From Verrucomicrobiaceae bacterium E54 (GTDB lineage Bacteria; Verrucomicrobiota; Verrucomicrobiia; Verrucomicrobiales; Akkermansiaceae), in the NCBI GenBank assembly GCA_022548915.1, contig JAKZES010000007.1:62001-126000 (forward strand): a DNA stretch of 64,000 nucleotides. The letters run 5' to 3'. Numbering within the stretch: the stretch's first letter is position 1; every line of letters begins with the position of its first letter. Shown here piece after piece: positions 44,753 through 54,046 of this stretch. The notes beneath the pieces were generated by a model that saw nothing but the letters and a program-made list of their open reading frames with translations, had not been told where the DNA came from and did not search any database. A program made the position numbers and the translations under genes.

Positions 44753-46954
44753 TCACTCCACGTGGAAATGCAGCGTGGCCCGGCGGACGCCGTCCTCCAC
44801 CCGTTCGTGCACGGTCACCGCCTTGACCTGCTCCAGCGAGGCCAGACCCTCGAGCGCCACCGGCAGCATCTCGCGGAACTGCTCAAGCTCCCCTTCGCCC
44901 ATGACGTCTCCGCCGTTCTTCTCGACCACCTTCAGCGACTCCTCGAGGTATTTGCGCAGCACCTCCAGGTCCAGCTTCGCCCAGAGGCCGGTCCGCCCGG
45001 CCTCGCCGCTGCCGGCGCGCTCGACCAGATCCAGCGCCTGGTTCTTCGAGGTCGAGGCCACGAACCAGTCGTCGCTCACGGTCACCGATGGCTTCACATC
45101 GTCCGAGAAGGCCAGCGCATCGAAGTACCAGGTGACGATGTCATCCTTCTGCGAATTCGTCGGCTTGAGCATGTGAAGGTCGAGGTCCCCCATTTCGTTG
45201 GCGGTCGCGAGCATCGCCGCGACTGCTTCCTCGATCTGCTTCCAGGAGACCTGGAGGCTCTCCCGCTCCTCGACCGGAGCGACGAAGGACATCCGGGGGA
45301 AGCGACCCTCCTCGACGATGCCGGCCGGGACCCCCGGGATCGGAGGAAACTCCGCCGTGAGATCCACCAGGAACGCGCCCTCGCTGCCGAGCCCCGCTTC
45401 CATCGCTCCGAGGCCCTTCCACAGCTTGAGCAGGTCCTCGCGGAACATGCTGTCGAACATCTGATAGCCGCCACGAATCTGCGCGAGGTCATCGCTCTCC
45501 ACCTCGAGCGCGGAAAGATGCCCCGCCGTGGCATAGACGATCTCCACCAGCAGCTCGACGAGTTCACCGGCCCGCTTCTCGTAGGCCGGGTTGTTCGCCC
45601 AGTTGGCGAAAAGCAGCACGTCCTCGGCATCACCGAGCGACTCGAGCTGGTGCGGGCTCTCGAAGTCGGTGGCACCGCTCCGCCCTCCGCCGAAGAGATC
45701 GAAGCGCGCGCCCTGATCGATGCTGATCACCGCCCCGACCGGTTCCGCTTCATAAAAATCGAGCAGCGCCTGCTCGCGCTCGCCCACCATGTTGAGCAGC
45801 GCCACCAGCTCGCGGGTGTCGCCGAATCCTTCGACGCCCTGGATTCCGTCGCGGCATCCCTCGGCGATCTGCTTGAGGCCGGAACTCACCGCGCTCTCCA
45901 TCAAGCTCCCGGACCCATGGACGAAGCCATGGACGGGCGTGTCCTTGAAGCCGTCGATGAAGCCGATTCCAGCGTCGCCCGCCAGTGATCCGCTCAAGTC
46001 ATCGGCGATCGGACAGGCGTCCGAGGATCCGCCGAAATACACCAGCAGGTAGTCATCCAGCCGGCCGACGCAGGCGAGAAGCTGCTTTTCGCGGAGCGCG
46101 GCCAACAACTTGTCGGCGTTCTCCTCGCCCAGCACCTGGTCCATCTCATCGCGCTCCCCCTCCATTCCCTGGGCCAGCATCTCCCCCTTGTAGAGATTCC
46201 CGCTGAAGGTCGCCGGTCCCTTCTCAAACTCCACCGGCTCCGATCCCTCGGAGGCCATGCCGAGGAAGTCGCGGATCTGCTGCTCCGCCACCTTCATCTG
46301 CTCCTCGTCGGTGATCCGCAGCCCCGCCAGCACCGGCGGCACGGCGACCGACTCGATCAGGGGCATGTAGTCACCGATGTCCCGCGCCATGTCCATCAGC
46401 CACGCCTCGTCGTCCATCGCCTGCATTCCCTCCTCAAGGTCTCCGGAAGCCGCCGCGCGGGCGAAGGCCGCCGACATCATCCGGAACTGGTAGTAGCTCA
46501 TCCGCGAGCTCATCGTGTTGAACGACTCGAACTGCTCGGCGGAGCCATCACCGAGCGCGAGGAAGAACTCCGTGCCGAGGAAGGCCTCGACCTGCGCCGC
46601 GCCCCCTTCGATCTGCTCCTGGGGATCGATCCCCTCCTCCTGCTCGACCACCTTGCGGATGAAGTCCCAGGCGTCGAGGTCGGCGAGGCTCTTCACCATT
46701 CCCGTCCCGTCGTAGATCGCCATGAACAAATCGGCGTCCGCCGACAGGTGTCCGGCGAACCCGAGCATTTCCGCCCGTTCCCCGGCGGAGAGGCCGGTTT
46801 CCACCGGGGGAGCCGGATCTCCGGTGGCCGGATCGACCGTTGCAGGTGCCTCGCCGCCCGCTCCGGATTCAGCCGGCGGGGTCTTGTCGTCGCACGACGC
46901 CAGAAAGAACAGGGGAGCGACGAGCAGGGCGGCGGGAAAGCGGGGCTTCTTCAT
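44753..46954 (-). CDS. Large hypothetical lipoprotein (733 aa)
   Basis: MKKPRFPAALLVAPLFFLASCDDK lipobox; long uninterrupted ORF downstream of no recognised partner. Confidence 0.75.
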   Translation of the reverse strand: MKKPRFPAALLVAPLFFLASCDDKTPPAESGAGGEAPATVDPATGDPAPPVETGLSAGERAEMLGFAGHLSADADLFMAIYDGTGMVKSLADLDAWDFIRKVVEQEEGIDPQEQIEGGAAQVEAFLGTEFFLALGDGSAEQFESFNTMSSRMSYYQFRMMSAAFARAAASGDLEEGMQAMDDEAWLMDMARDIGDYMPLIESVAVPPVLAGLRITDEEQMKVAEQQIRDFLGMASEGSEPVEFEKGPATFSGNLYKGEMLAQGMEGERDEMDQVLGEENADKLLAALREKQLLACVGRLDDYLLVYFGGSSDACPIADDLSGSLAGDAGIGFIDGFKDTPVHGFVHGSGSLMESAVSSGLKQIAEGCRDGIQGVEGFGDTRELVALLNMVGEREQALLDFYEAEPVGAVISIDQGARFDLFGGGRSGATDFESPHQLESLGDAEDVLLFANWANNPAYEKRAGELVELLVEIVYATAGHLSALEVESDDLAQIRGGYQMFDSMFREDLLKLWKGLGAMEAGLGSEGAFLVDLTAEFPPIPGVPAGIVEEGRFPRMSFVAPVEERESLQVSWKQIEEAVAAMLATANEMGDLDLHMLKPTNSQKDDIVTWYFDALAFSDDVKPSVTVSDDWFVASTSKNQALDLVERAGSGEAGRTGLWAKLDLEVLRKYLEESLKVVEKNGGDVMGEGELEQFREMLPVALEGLASLEQVKAVTVHERVEDGVRRATLHFHVE

Positions 46955-47196
46955 AACTGGATCGACCCTACGAATCCTCTCCCCAAGCGGGCAATTCCAA
47001 TTCTGTGGGAAATGAGGAACGCCCGAGGCTCGAATCTTTCCGCGACATGATGTTGGCGGCGCCTGCCGTGGCTTCGGGCCTCCTGTCCGGCTGCACGCCC
47101 GATGGCCCGAACCGGCCGGGAGGACCAGTCGGGAGGAGGACCAGTCGGGAGTTGCGGGAAGCCCGGGGCTGTGACACGGTCCAGCGCCCCGCGATC

Positions 47197-48204
47197 ATGG
47201 CAAAGACGACTTCCTTCCTGACCACCAGCGACCGCTTTCCCTTCGACCTCGTTCGACCCCATCTCGAGCTGGTGGAAACCTCGATCCGGGAACAGGTGCG
47301 CGCCTTCGACCCGGCGGTGGAGCCGTACGTCAGCTATGTCTGCAACACCTCGGGCAAGCGGATCCGCCCGGCCCTCGCCGTCCTGGTCGGCGGCGCGCTC
47401 GGCGAAGTCGGTGACGACCACCGCAAGATCGGCGTCGTCCTCGAGCTCATCCACATGGCGACGCTGGTCCACGACGACATCATCGATGGTGCGGTGACCC
47501 GCCGAATGGTCCCCACCGCCAACGCCAAGTGGGGCAACGGCCTGTCGGTCCTCCTCGGCGACGCGCTTTTTTCCCACGCCCTGGCCCTCGCCACCGAGTT
47601 CGACGACATCTCCATCTGCCGCAAAGTCGGCCGCGCCTCCCGCGAGGTCTGCGAGGGGGAAATCGTCCAGACCCAGCGACGTTTCGACCTCGGCCTGACC
47701 AAGGCCGACTACTTCCGCATCATCGAAATGAAGACCGGGGCGCTCTTCGCCGCCGCCACCGGGATTTCGGCAGCACTCTCGGAGACCGACGAGGAAACCG
47801 AACGCCAGCTCTACGATTTCGGCATGCGGTTGGGCACCGTTTACCAGATCTACGACGACTGCCTCGACATCGTCGGCAGCGAGGACCATGTCGGCAAGAC
47901 GCTGCGGACCGACCTCGAGAAGGGCAAACTCACCCTGCCCATCCTCAACCTGCTGGAATCCGCCTCGGAAAGCCAGCGGACCAAGCTCAACAAGCGGATC
48001 ATCGAACAGGAGCCGCTCGATCTCTCGGTGCTCGTCGGCATCGCCGAGTACGAGGGCGCGATCGAGTCGGCCGTGGACACCGCCTCCGGCATGCTCAACC
48101 AGTGCCGGGACGACCTTTCCGGACTGCCCGACAACGAGTCGACCCAAGCCCTCCACCAGATCGTCCGCTTCCTCGACTCGTTGCTGGCCAAGTGCCGCCG
48201 CTGA
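47197..48204 (+). CDS. Polyprenyl synthetase (all-trans isoprenyl diphosphate synthase)
   Basis: GKRIRPALAVLVGGAL...ELIHMATLVHDDIIDGAVTRR...VYQIYDDCLDIVG; internal Met after spurious N-terminal extension. Confidence 0.93.
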   Translation: MAKTTSFLTTSDRFPFDLVRPHLELVETSIREQVRAFDPAVEPYVSYVCNTSGKRIRPALAVLVGGALGEVGDDHRKIGVVLELIHMATLVHDDIIDGAVTRRMVPTANAKWGNGLSVLLGDALFSHALALATEFDDISICRKVGRASREVCEGEIVQTQRRFDLGLTKADYFRIIEMKTGALFAAATGISAALSETDEETERQLYDFGMRLGTVYQIYDDCLDIVGSEDHVGKTLRTDLEKGKLTLPILNLLESASESQRTKLNKRIIEQEPLDLSVLVGIAEYEGAIESAVDTASGMLNQCRDDLSGLPDNESTQALHQIVRFLDSLLAKCRR

Positions 48205-48297
48205 GGGCAATCCGCACCGCTTGCCACAATTCCCGCCCCCCGGAATCCGTTTTGGGTTGCCCATATCCCCCGCCCCGATTAGCTCAAGCGCAGTCGT

Positions 48298-49074
48298 ATG
48301 AAACGGGTCCGAACGAAAATCCTCGTCCTCGCGTTCGTGTCCGGGCTTCCGGCGGGAGCGGCCACCCCCCTCCCCTCGCTTGACGCCGCCTCGTGGGAGG
48401 CCGAACGGGTGAGGATCGCGACCCAGTCGGCCAAGGGCGTCGAGGTCGCCCCGATTGTCGAGGAGCAGCAGGCGGATCCGAACTGGCGCTTTGGTGTCCA
48501 TTACTTCCAGGGCACCTCGAATGAACTCTTCGAAGTCATTTCGGGAGACGTCTCCACCCTCGCCCAGAACGGCATCCGCTTCACCGCCGCCCGGGTCCTC
48601 ACCCGCGACCTCTGGTCGACCCCGATCGATGTCCTTCTCCACGGCGGCATCATGTACCACGACGAGAAGGGCAAGCAGAGCAACACCTTCCAGTACAACC
48701 TCGGCCTGAAGTTCGAGTGGGACGAGTTTCCCTGGAGCGACCACCTCCGCACCCGCTTCGGGATCACCTCCGGGATCTCCTACGCCAACCAGATCCCCAT
48801 CACCGAACAAGTGAACCGCGGCACGCCATCCAGCTCGCACCTGCTCCATTTCCTCGACGTTTCCCTGGCCTTCAACTGCGCCGACATCAGCCGCCTGACC
48901 CGGATCGAGCGCCTTTTCCCGGGCAACAGCGCCTCCGGCATCGACAACCTCTGGCTCACCATCGGCGTGCCGCACCGCTCCGGTGCCTGGGGCACCTACG
49001 GCACCGACAATACCGGGCAGGACATCCAGGGCGGATCAAACTACGTCTCGATCGGCCTCGAAGCCGATTTCTGA
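48298..49074 (+). CDS. Hypothetical secreted protein, predicted outer-membrane beta-barrel
   Basis: Signal peptide MKRVRTKILVLAFVSGLPAGAAT; alternating beta pattern ending SIGLEADF. Confidence 0.65.
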   Translation: MKRVRTKILVLAFVSGLPAGAATPLPSLDAASWEAERVRIATQSAKGVEVAPIVEEQQADPNWRFGVHYFQGTSNELFEVISGDVSTLAQNGIRFTAARVLTRDLWSTPIDVLLHGGIMYHDEKGKQSNTFQYNLGLKFEWDEFPWSDHLRTRFGITSGISYANQIPITEQVNRGTPSSSHLLHFLDVSLAFNCADISRLTRIERLFPGNSASGIDNLWLTIGVPHRSGAWGTYGTDNTGQDIQGGSNYVSIGLEADF

Positions 49075-49095
49075 GCCGCGGCTCCCGCCTGCCGC

Positions 49096-49647
49096 TCAAC
49101 CTTTGAAGAACTCGCCCAGTGCCTGGGCGACCGCCGCATCGATCCGGCCGGCCCGCGCCCCGTCCGACACGCCGCTCACGACGTCGCCCTGCGCGTAGTT
49201 TCGATAGATCAACTCGTTGGTCCTCGCGTCGATCACATCGACCACAATGGCGGCGCTCCGGAAATAGTCGGGGCGCTTGCTCTCAAGCACGCCCACGTCG
49301 TGCGCCCGCTCGGAGATCTGCGTGCCGTCCCGTCCGTAGCCGAAGTAGTCGTCGTAGCTCGCGGTCATCGCCGGCTCCTGATAGATCACCATGTAGGCCA
49401 CGATCAGGTCCGCACTGCCCGAGCCCCAGCTCTTGCCGTTCGCCGTGAACTGCTTCTTCAGCGAGTTCTGGATCATCCCGTGGACCTTGCGCTCGGTCGC
49501 ATCGGAAATGGTCGAGTTCGGACTCCGCTGAATCAACCGGGCGGACGAGTATCCCTCACCCGTGCCCCTCGGCATGTCGATTTTTCCCGAGCATGCGGAA
49601 AGCGCCAGGGCAACGAGCGGAAGGAGCAGAGAACGGTGCATGACCAA
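49096..49647 (-). CDS. DUF4136-like lipoprotein
   Basis: MHRSLLLPLVALALSACSGK lipobox; SADLIVAYMVIYQEP...VVDVIDARTNELIYRNYAQGDV. Confidence 0.75.
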   Translation of the reverse strand: MVMHRSLLLPLVALALSACSGKIDMPRGTGEGYSSARLIQRSPNSTISDATERKVHGMIQNSLKKQFTANGKSWGSGSADLIVAYMVIYQEPAMTASYDDYFGYGRDGTQISERAHDVGVLESKRPDYFRSAAIVVDVIDARTNELIYRNYAQGDVVSGVSDGARAGRIDAAVAQALGEFFKG

Positions 49648-49704
49648 GGGGGCTAGCAGTTCGGATGGCGGACTGGCAAGCAGATTGCCGCTCCGCCCGA
49701 TCCA

Positions 49705-50295
49705 TCACTGGTCGTGCTCCTTGAGCCACGCCTTGCGGGCTTCGAGGTTCTCGCTGATCCGGCTCGATTCATAGTAGTAGCCGTCCCAGTAGTGGCCGCC
49801 ATCGCTCTCGTACTTTTCCACTTCCTGGCGATCTCCCATCGAAGCGGTCAGCTCCATGATCTGCGAGACCCGCTTGTCGATGCGCTTGTCGAATGCCTCG
49901 ATCGATCGTTCAAGGTCCTCGGTCGGGAGGTGCCCTTTCCCCTGGCGCAGCGTTTCAAGGATGCGCGACCGACGGCGCTGGTAGTGCTCGATCCAGTTCC
50001 TCAGTCCCGTGATCGCCCGCATCTTCATCTGCGCGACCCGCGTCTTCGACTCCTGCGAATCGCGAATCTCGGTCAGCATCGTCACCAATTCCTCGGCCCG
50101 CTTCTCGACACGGGCATCGAGCCTCTTGGTGTCCTCACGCAGGTCGGCGAGGCGGGCTTCCCGCTGTCCGATGTGCCGCTCGAGGTTCACGACCGACTGC
50201 CGCCGCGCCTCCATGTCGTAGGGCGGCTCTTCGCCGGAGTGGAGGGCGGCGTGCGGGAAAACCAACGAGCAGGCGAGGACAAGGACGGGTCTCAT
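49705..50295 (-). CDS. Hypothetical secreted coiled-coil protein
   Basis: MRPVLVLACSLVFPHAALHS signal; MEARRQSVVNLERHIGQREARLADLREDTKRLDARVEKRAEELVTMLTEI. Confidence 0.65.
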   Translation of the reverse strand: MRPVLVLACSLVFPHAALHSGEEPPYDMEARRQSVVNLERHIGQREARLADLREDTKRLDARVEKRAEELVTMLTEIRDSQESKTRVAQMKMRAITGLRNWIEHYQRRRSRILETLRQGKGHLPTEDLERSIEAFDKRIDKRVSQIMELTASMGDRQEVEKYESDGGHYWDGYYYESSRISENLEARKAWLKEHDQ

Positions 50296-50537
50296 GATTC
50301 ATGAGACAATCACCACCGGGGTCCCCCGTTCCAGCGAATTCCGGCGCGCACCATGACCACTCCGGCCCCGGCAACCCCCAACTTTGAAACGGATCGGATC
50401 CTTCCCGGCACCGCCTCCCCGCATTTCCAAAAAGACTCTTTCAGGGAGTCGCAATACTCGCAAAGGACCACTAAATCAGGTGGGTTTTTGCTTTCAACAC
50501 CACCGGATCTTGGGGTAGCTGCTTCTCATTCGATACG

Positions 50538-51029
50538 ATGCGTTGCGTCCAATGTGCCTCCTTCAAAGACAAGGTCCTCGACTCCCGGATGTCGAAGGAC
50601 GGCACGACCATTCGTCGCCGCCGCGAGTGCGTGGCCTGCGGCTACCGCTACACGACCTACGAGCAGATCGAGCGGACCGAGCTGCGGGTGGTCAAGCGCG
50701 ACGGCACCCGCGAGGCGATCAACCGCGAGAAGCTGCGCAACGGACTGATCAAGGCCTGCGAAAAGCGCCCGGTGTCGATGGACCGGATCGATCGCGCCGT
50801 CGACGAAATCCTTACCGAGCTGCACCGCGACCACCTTTCCGAAGTCCCCTCCTCCGGCATCGGTGCCAAGGTCATGGACAAGCTTCACCAGATCGATCCG
50901 GTCGCCTACGTCCGCTACGTGTCGGTCTACCGGCAGTTCGAGGACGTCGGCGAATTCATCCGCGAGATCCAGGCGCTCGAAACCCGCGCGGCCCGCGATC
51001 CGATGCAGCGACGACTTTTCAAGGAATAA
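50538..51029 (+). CDS. nrdR: Transcriptional repressor NrdR
   Basis: MRCVQCASFKDKVLDSRMSKDGTTIRRRRECVACGYRYTTYEQIERTELRVVKRDGTREAINREKL zinc ribbon plus ATP-cone. Confidence 0.95.
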   Translation: MRCVQCASFKDKVLDSRMSKDGTTIRRRRECVACGYRYTTYEQIERTELRVVKRDGTREAINREKLRNGLIKACEKRPVSMDRIDRAVDEILTELHRDHLSEVPSSGIGAKVMDKLHQIDPVAYVRYVSVYRQFEDVGEFIREIQALETRAARDPMQRRLFKE

Positions 51030-51075
51030 CCCGCCATCTCCCCCGGCCCATCCCCATGCCTTCTCAACCCCCTTC

Positions 51076-51651
51076 GTGATTGCCCTCATCGGAAACCGCC
51101 CCGCCATCCAGGTTGGCAGGCACCAGGTCCATCAATACGACACCCGCTGGCTCGGCGACGCCCTCCGGCGCGCAGCCACCGCGGCCGAAAGCGAGAATTT
51201 CCCCTTCCTCGACGAGATCCGCCTCGGCATCGAGGAGTATCTGGAAACCCGCTGCAAGCTGCAGGTCATCCCCCTGCCCACCCTCTTCGACCGCGTCCGG
51301 CGCATGCTGCGGAAGGTCGGCTGCGGCCTCATCGCCGAGAACCTCGAGCCCGTCGCTCCACCGGTCACCCTCTCGCTCGACCAGATCGCCCGCGAGATCG
51401 GCGACGGCTTCGAACTCGCCTTCTACGAGCAGCTGCGGACCGAGATCTCCGATCTCCGGCAGCAGGGCGTCGAGCAGCTGTACTTCGACGGCCTGCGCGA
51501 GGCGGTGCGCGTGCTCCGCCGCTGTGACGGCGGCTGGAACGATGCCTGCCAGCAGTCGCTCGAGGAAATCCGCGCCTTCCTGATGCGCCAGCACCGCGAG
51601 TTCCGCTTCGGCCTGAGCGAGATCGAAATCGACTCGTGGCTGCCGGAATAG
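51076..51651 (+). CDS. Hypothetical protein, possible ATP-cone-like N-terminus (GTG start)
   Basis: IQVGRHQVHQYDTRWLGDALRRAATAAESENFPFLDEIRLGIEEYLETRCKLQVIPLPTLFDRVRRMLRKVGCGLIAENL. Confidence 0.6.
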   Translation: MIALIGNRPAIQVGRHQVHQYDTRWLGDALRRAATAAESENFPFLDEIRLGIEEYLETRCKLQVIPLPTLFDRVRRMLRKVGCGLIAENLEPVAPPVTLSLDQIAREIGDGFELAFYEQLRTEISDLRQQGVEQLYFDGLREAVRVLRRCDGGWNDACQQSLEEIRAFLMRQHREFRFGLSEIEIDSWLPE

Positions 51652-51697
51652 CGCGCCTTGCCGCCGCGGGATCCCCGTGCCAGCTTCCCGGTGCGCC

Positions 51698-52048
51698 ATG
51701 GCTGATGACAAAACCATCTTCGAGAAAATCCGCGACGGGGAGATCCCGGCGGAGATCGTTCACGAGGACGAGCACTGCCTCTGCTTCCGCGACATTTCAC
51801 CGCAGGCCCCCACCCATCTGCTACTGGTGCCGAAGCGCCGCGTGGCCAGACTCACCGCGGCAGGCCAGGCGGACGGCGAACTCCTCGGTCACCTGATGCT
51901 GGCATCCGCCACCGTCGCCCGCGAACAGGGCTTCGCCGAATCCGGCTACCGGGTGGTCATCAACAACGGACCCGACGGCGGCGAGGAGGTCCCCCACCTT
52001 CACCTCCACCTGCTCGCTGGCCGCCGGCTCGAGTGGCCGCCGGGGTAG
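51698..52048 (+). CDS. HIT family (HINT-like) protein
   Basis: TIFEKIRDGEIPAEIVHEDEHCLCFRDISPQAPTHLLLVPKR...GEEVPHLHLHLLAGR. Confidence 0.95.
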   Translation: MADDKTIFEKIRDGEIPAEIVHEDEHCLCFRDISPQAPTHLLLVPKRRVARLTAAGQADGELLGHLMLASATVAREQGFAESGYRVVINNGPDGGEEVPHLHLHLLAGRRLEWPPG

Positions 52049-52078
52049 GGAAGTTCAGAGTTTAGAGTTTAGAGTTTC
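52049..52078. repeat. Heptanucleotide-periodic array
   Basis: GG A AGTTCAG AGTTTAG AGTTTAG AGTTTCC between HIT stop and the next ATG at 52080. Confidence 0.8.
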
Positions 52079-52079
52079 C

Positions 52080-52733
52080 ATGTTCCGCCGCATTCTTTCG
52101 CTATTGTGCCTTGCCGCTCCCCTTCAGGGCGGCGAGGCGGTGAAGCCCATGACCCACGCGGTTCTGGTGCATGGCATCTGGCAGAACGAAGGCCGGTGCT
52201 TCGGACTGCTGCGCAAGGATCTCGAAAAGCGCGGCGTGACCTGCCTCGTCCCCAGCCTGAAGCCCGCCGACGGGCGCGAAGGAATCGCCACTCTGGCCTT
52301 CCAGCTGCGCAAGGAGATCGACGACACCTTCGGCCCCGACCAGCACTTCGTGCTGATCGCGTTCAGCATGGGCGGACTCGTCAGCCGCCTCTACCTCCAG
52401 GATCTCGGCGGTGCCGCACGCTGCGACACCTTGATCACCATCTCGACGCCCCACCACGGTACCGAGATGGCGAAGTTCCACTACGGTCAGGGAGCCGCCG
52501 AGATGCGTCCGAACAGCGTCTTTCTCCACGAGCTGAGGCTCGGTGAGACGATCCTCGGCGAGATGCCCATCATTTCCTACCGCACGCCTTTCGACGCGGT
52601 CATCGTTCCCTGCGAGAGCTCCCTCTGGGACCGGGCCGAGAACATCGAGATCCCCTGCCCCCTGCATCCGATGATGACCCGCTCGCGCAAGCTCCGGCGG
52701 GACATTCTACGACGTTTCTCGTACCCCGGGTGA
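52080..52733 (+). CDS. Alpha/beta hydrolase, triacylglycerol lipase-like, secreted
   Basis: HAVLVHGIWQNEGRCFGLLRKDLEKRGVTCLVPSLKP...VLIAFSMGGLVSRLYLQDLGGAARCDTLITISTPHHGTEMA. Confidence 0.87.
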   Translation: MFRRILSLLCLAAPLQGGEAVKPMTHAVLVHGIWQNEGRCFGLLRKDLEKRGVTCLVPSLKPADGREGIATLAFQLRKEIDDTFGPDQHFVLIAFSMGGLVSRLYLQDLGGAARCDTLITISTPHHGTEMAKFHYGQGAAEMRPNSVFLHELRLGETILGEMPIISYRTPFDAVIVPCESSLWDRAENIEIPCPLHPMMTRSRKLRRDILRRFSYPG

Positions 52734-52754
52734 CGCGCCTCGCGTCTCCCGCCC

Positions 52755-53420
52755 TCACTCTTCCTTGAGGCCGAGGGTCGCGACCTCGTAGTCGACGCGC
52801 GCCGGGCCGCCGCGACCGCCGGGCACTTCGCGCCGCACGACCTTCGAGCCGAGAAGCTCCTCCATCACCCGCAGTTCGAACTGAATCGCGTTCGGATAGA
52901 TTTCGAAAACCTCCTGCAGGGGATGGTGGTACTCCTCGATCCGGAAACCCTGCTGCGGGTCGTACTTGCAGCGCCCGAAACACCCCTCCTTCTCGCGCAG
53001 GGCCGAAAGCAGCGTGGCCTTCTCGACCAGCGACTTCGCCTTGGCGAGCCGCGGCCGCCAGGTCTCCCGGAGCTGTTGGAAATGATGCAGCAGCATCCGC
53101 TCCGGCGCGGTGTCGCCGAAAAGCTGCCTGGCCGCATCGAGCAACTCCAGTGAGAGCGCGCCGGCCCCGGGGAAGAGCGGATCGGCTTTTTCGGTGAGCC
53201 GGTACATGATCTGCGGACGCCCGATCTTTTGCCGCGGCACCCGCCAGGTTTCCAGGTAGCCGCGCTTGGTCAGCGCCTCGCACTGGTCCTTGATCCCCAT
53301 GTAGCTGCCACCGAGCCGGCGCTGCAATTCGGGCACCGGCAGGCCTCCGGAAAGCTTCAACTCCTCGACGATCCGCACCCAGTGCGGTTTGACCAGATCC
53401 CGGAACCCAGCGGCGAACAC
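52755..53420 (-). CDS. Winged-HTH transcriptional regulator
   Basis: RIVEELKLSGGLPVPELQRRLGGSYMGIKDQCEALTKRGYLETWRVPRQKIGRPQIMYRLTEKADPLFP. Confidence 0.75.
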   Translation of the reverse strand: MFAAGFRDLVKPHWVRIVEELKLSGGLPVPELQRRLGGSYMGIKDQCEALTKRGYLETWRVPRQKIGRPQIMYRLTEKADPLFPGAGALSLELLDAARQLFGDTAPERMLLHHFQQLRETWRPRLAKAKSLVEKATLLSALREKEGCFGRCKYDPQQGFRIEEYHHPLQEVFEIYPNAIQFELRVMEELLGSKVVRREVPGGRGGPARVDYEVATLGLKEE

Positions 53421-53490
53421 TCCAACAAACTCCGCATCCGACGCCGGAGAATCAATCCAAATGACGGATCATCTTCCGATCCGCCCCCCG

Positions 53491-53532
53491 GAGCTCGGAG
53501 TTTGGAACTTGGAACTTCTCACTTGGCACTTC
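53491..53532. repeat. Heptanucleotide-periodic array
   Basis: GAGCTCG GAGTTTG GAACTTG GAACTTC TCACTTG GCACTTC upstream of the cNMP-binding gene. Confidence 0.8.
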
Positions 53533-53559
53533 CCCGCCGGTCGCCAGACTTTGCGGGTC

Positions 53560-54042
53560 ATGAGCAGTTCATTCGACCGTCCGGAAATCCCCGCCACCGG
53601 CATCATGGCCGATCTCGACGAAGAAGACCGCCGGTTGCTCGGGGACTACGGCGAGTTTCTCCCGGTGCATCCCGATCAGCTCCTCATCCGCGAGGGAGGT
53701 GAGCAGGACTCCCTCTACTTCGTCATTTCCGGGCTGCTTCACGTCCACACCGACACCAAGGACAAGCGCACCTTCGTCGCCCGGGTCGGCGCCGGTGAGA
53801 CCCTCGGCGAGGTGAATCTCTTCGATCCGGCCGCCGCTTCCGCATCGGTCACGGCCAAGGAGTTCAGTCAGGTATGGAAAGCCAACCGCGCCGATCTCGA
53901 GGAGTTTGCGAAGGGCTATCCGGCCGCTGCAGCGCGCCTGATGGCCGGCCTGCTTTCGGAGATGAGCAAGCGGCTGCGCCGCATGAACGAGAAGCTCGCC
54001 ACCCGCGAGGCGGAAGCCGCATTCCAAAGTTTCTGGTCCTGA
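53560..54042 (+). CDS. Cyclic nucleotide-binding domain protein without obvious HTH
   Basis: VHPDQLLIREGGEQDSLYFVISGLLHVHTDTKDKRTFVARVGAGETLGEVNLFDPAAASASVTAKEFSQVWKANRADLEEF. Confidence 0.87.
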   Translation: MSSSFDRPEIPATGIMADLDEEDRRLLGDYGEFLPVHPDQLLIREGGEQDSLYFVISGLLHVHTDTKDKRTFVARVGAGETLGEVNLFDPAAASASVTAKEFSQVWKANRADLEEFAKGYPAAAARLMAGLLSEMSKRLRRMNEKLATREAEAAFQSFWS

Positions 54043-54046
54043 GCCG

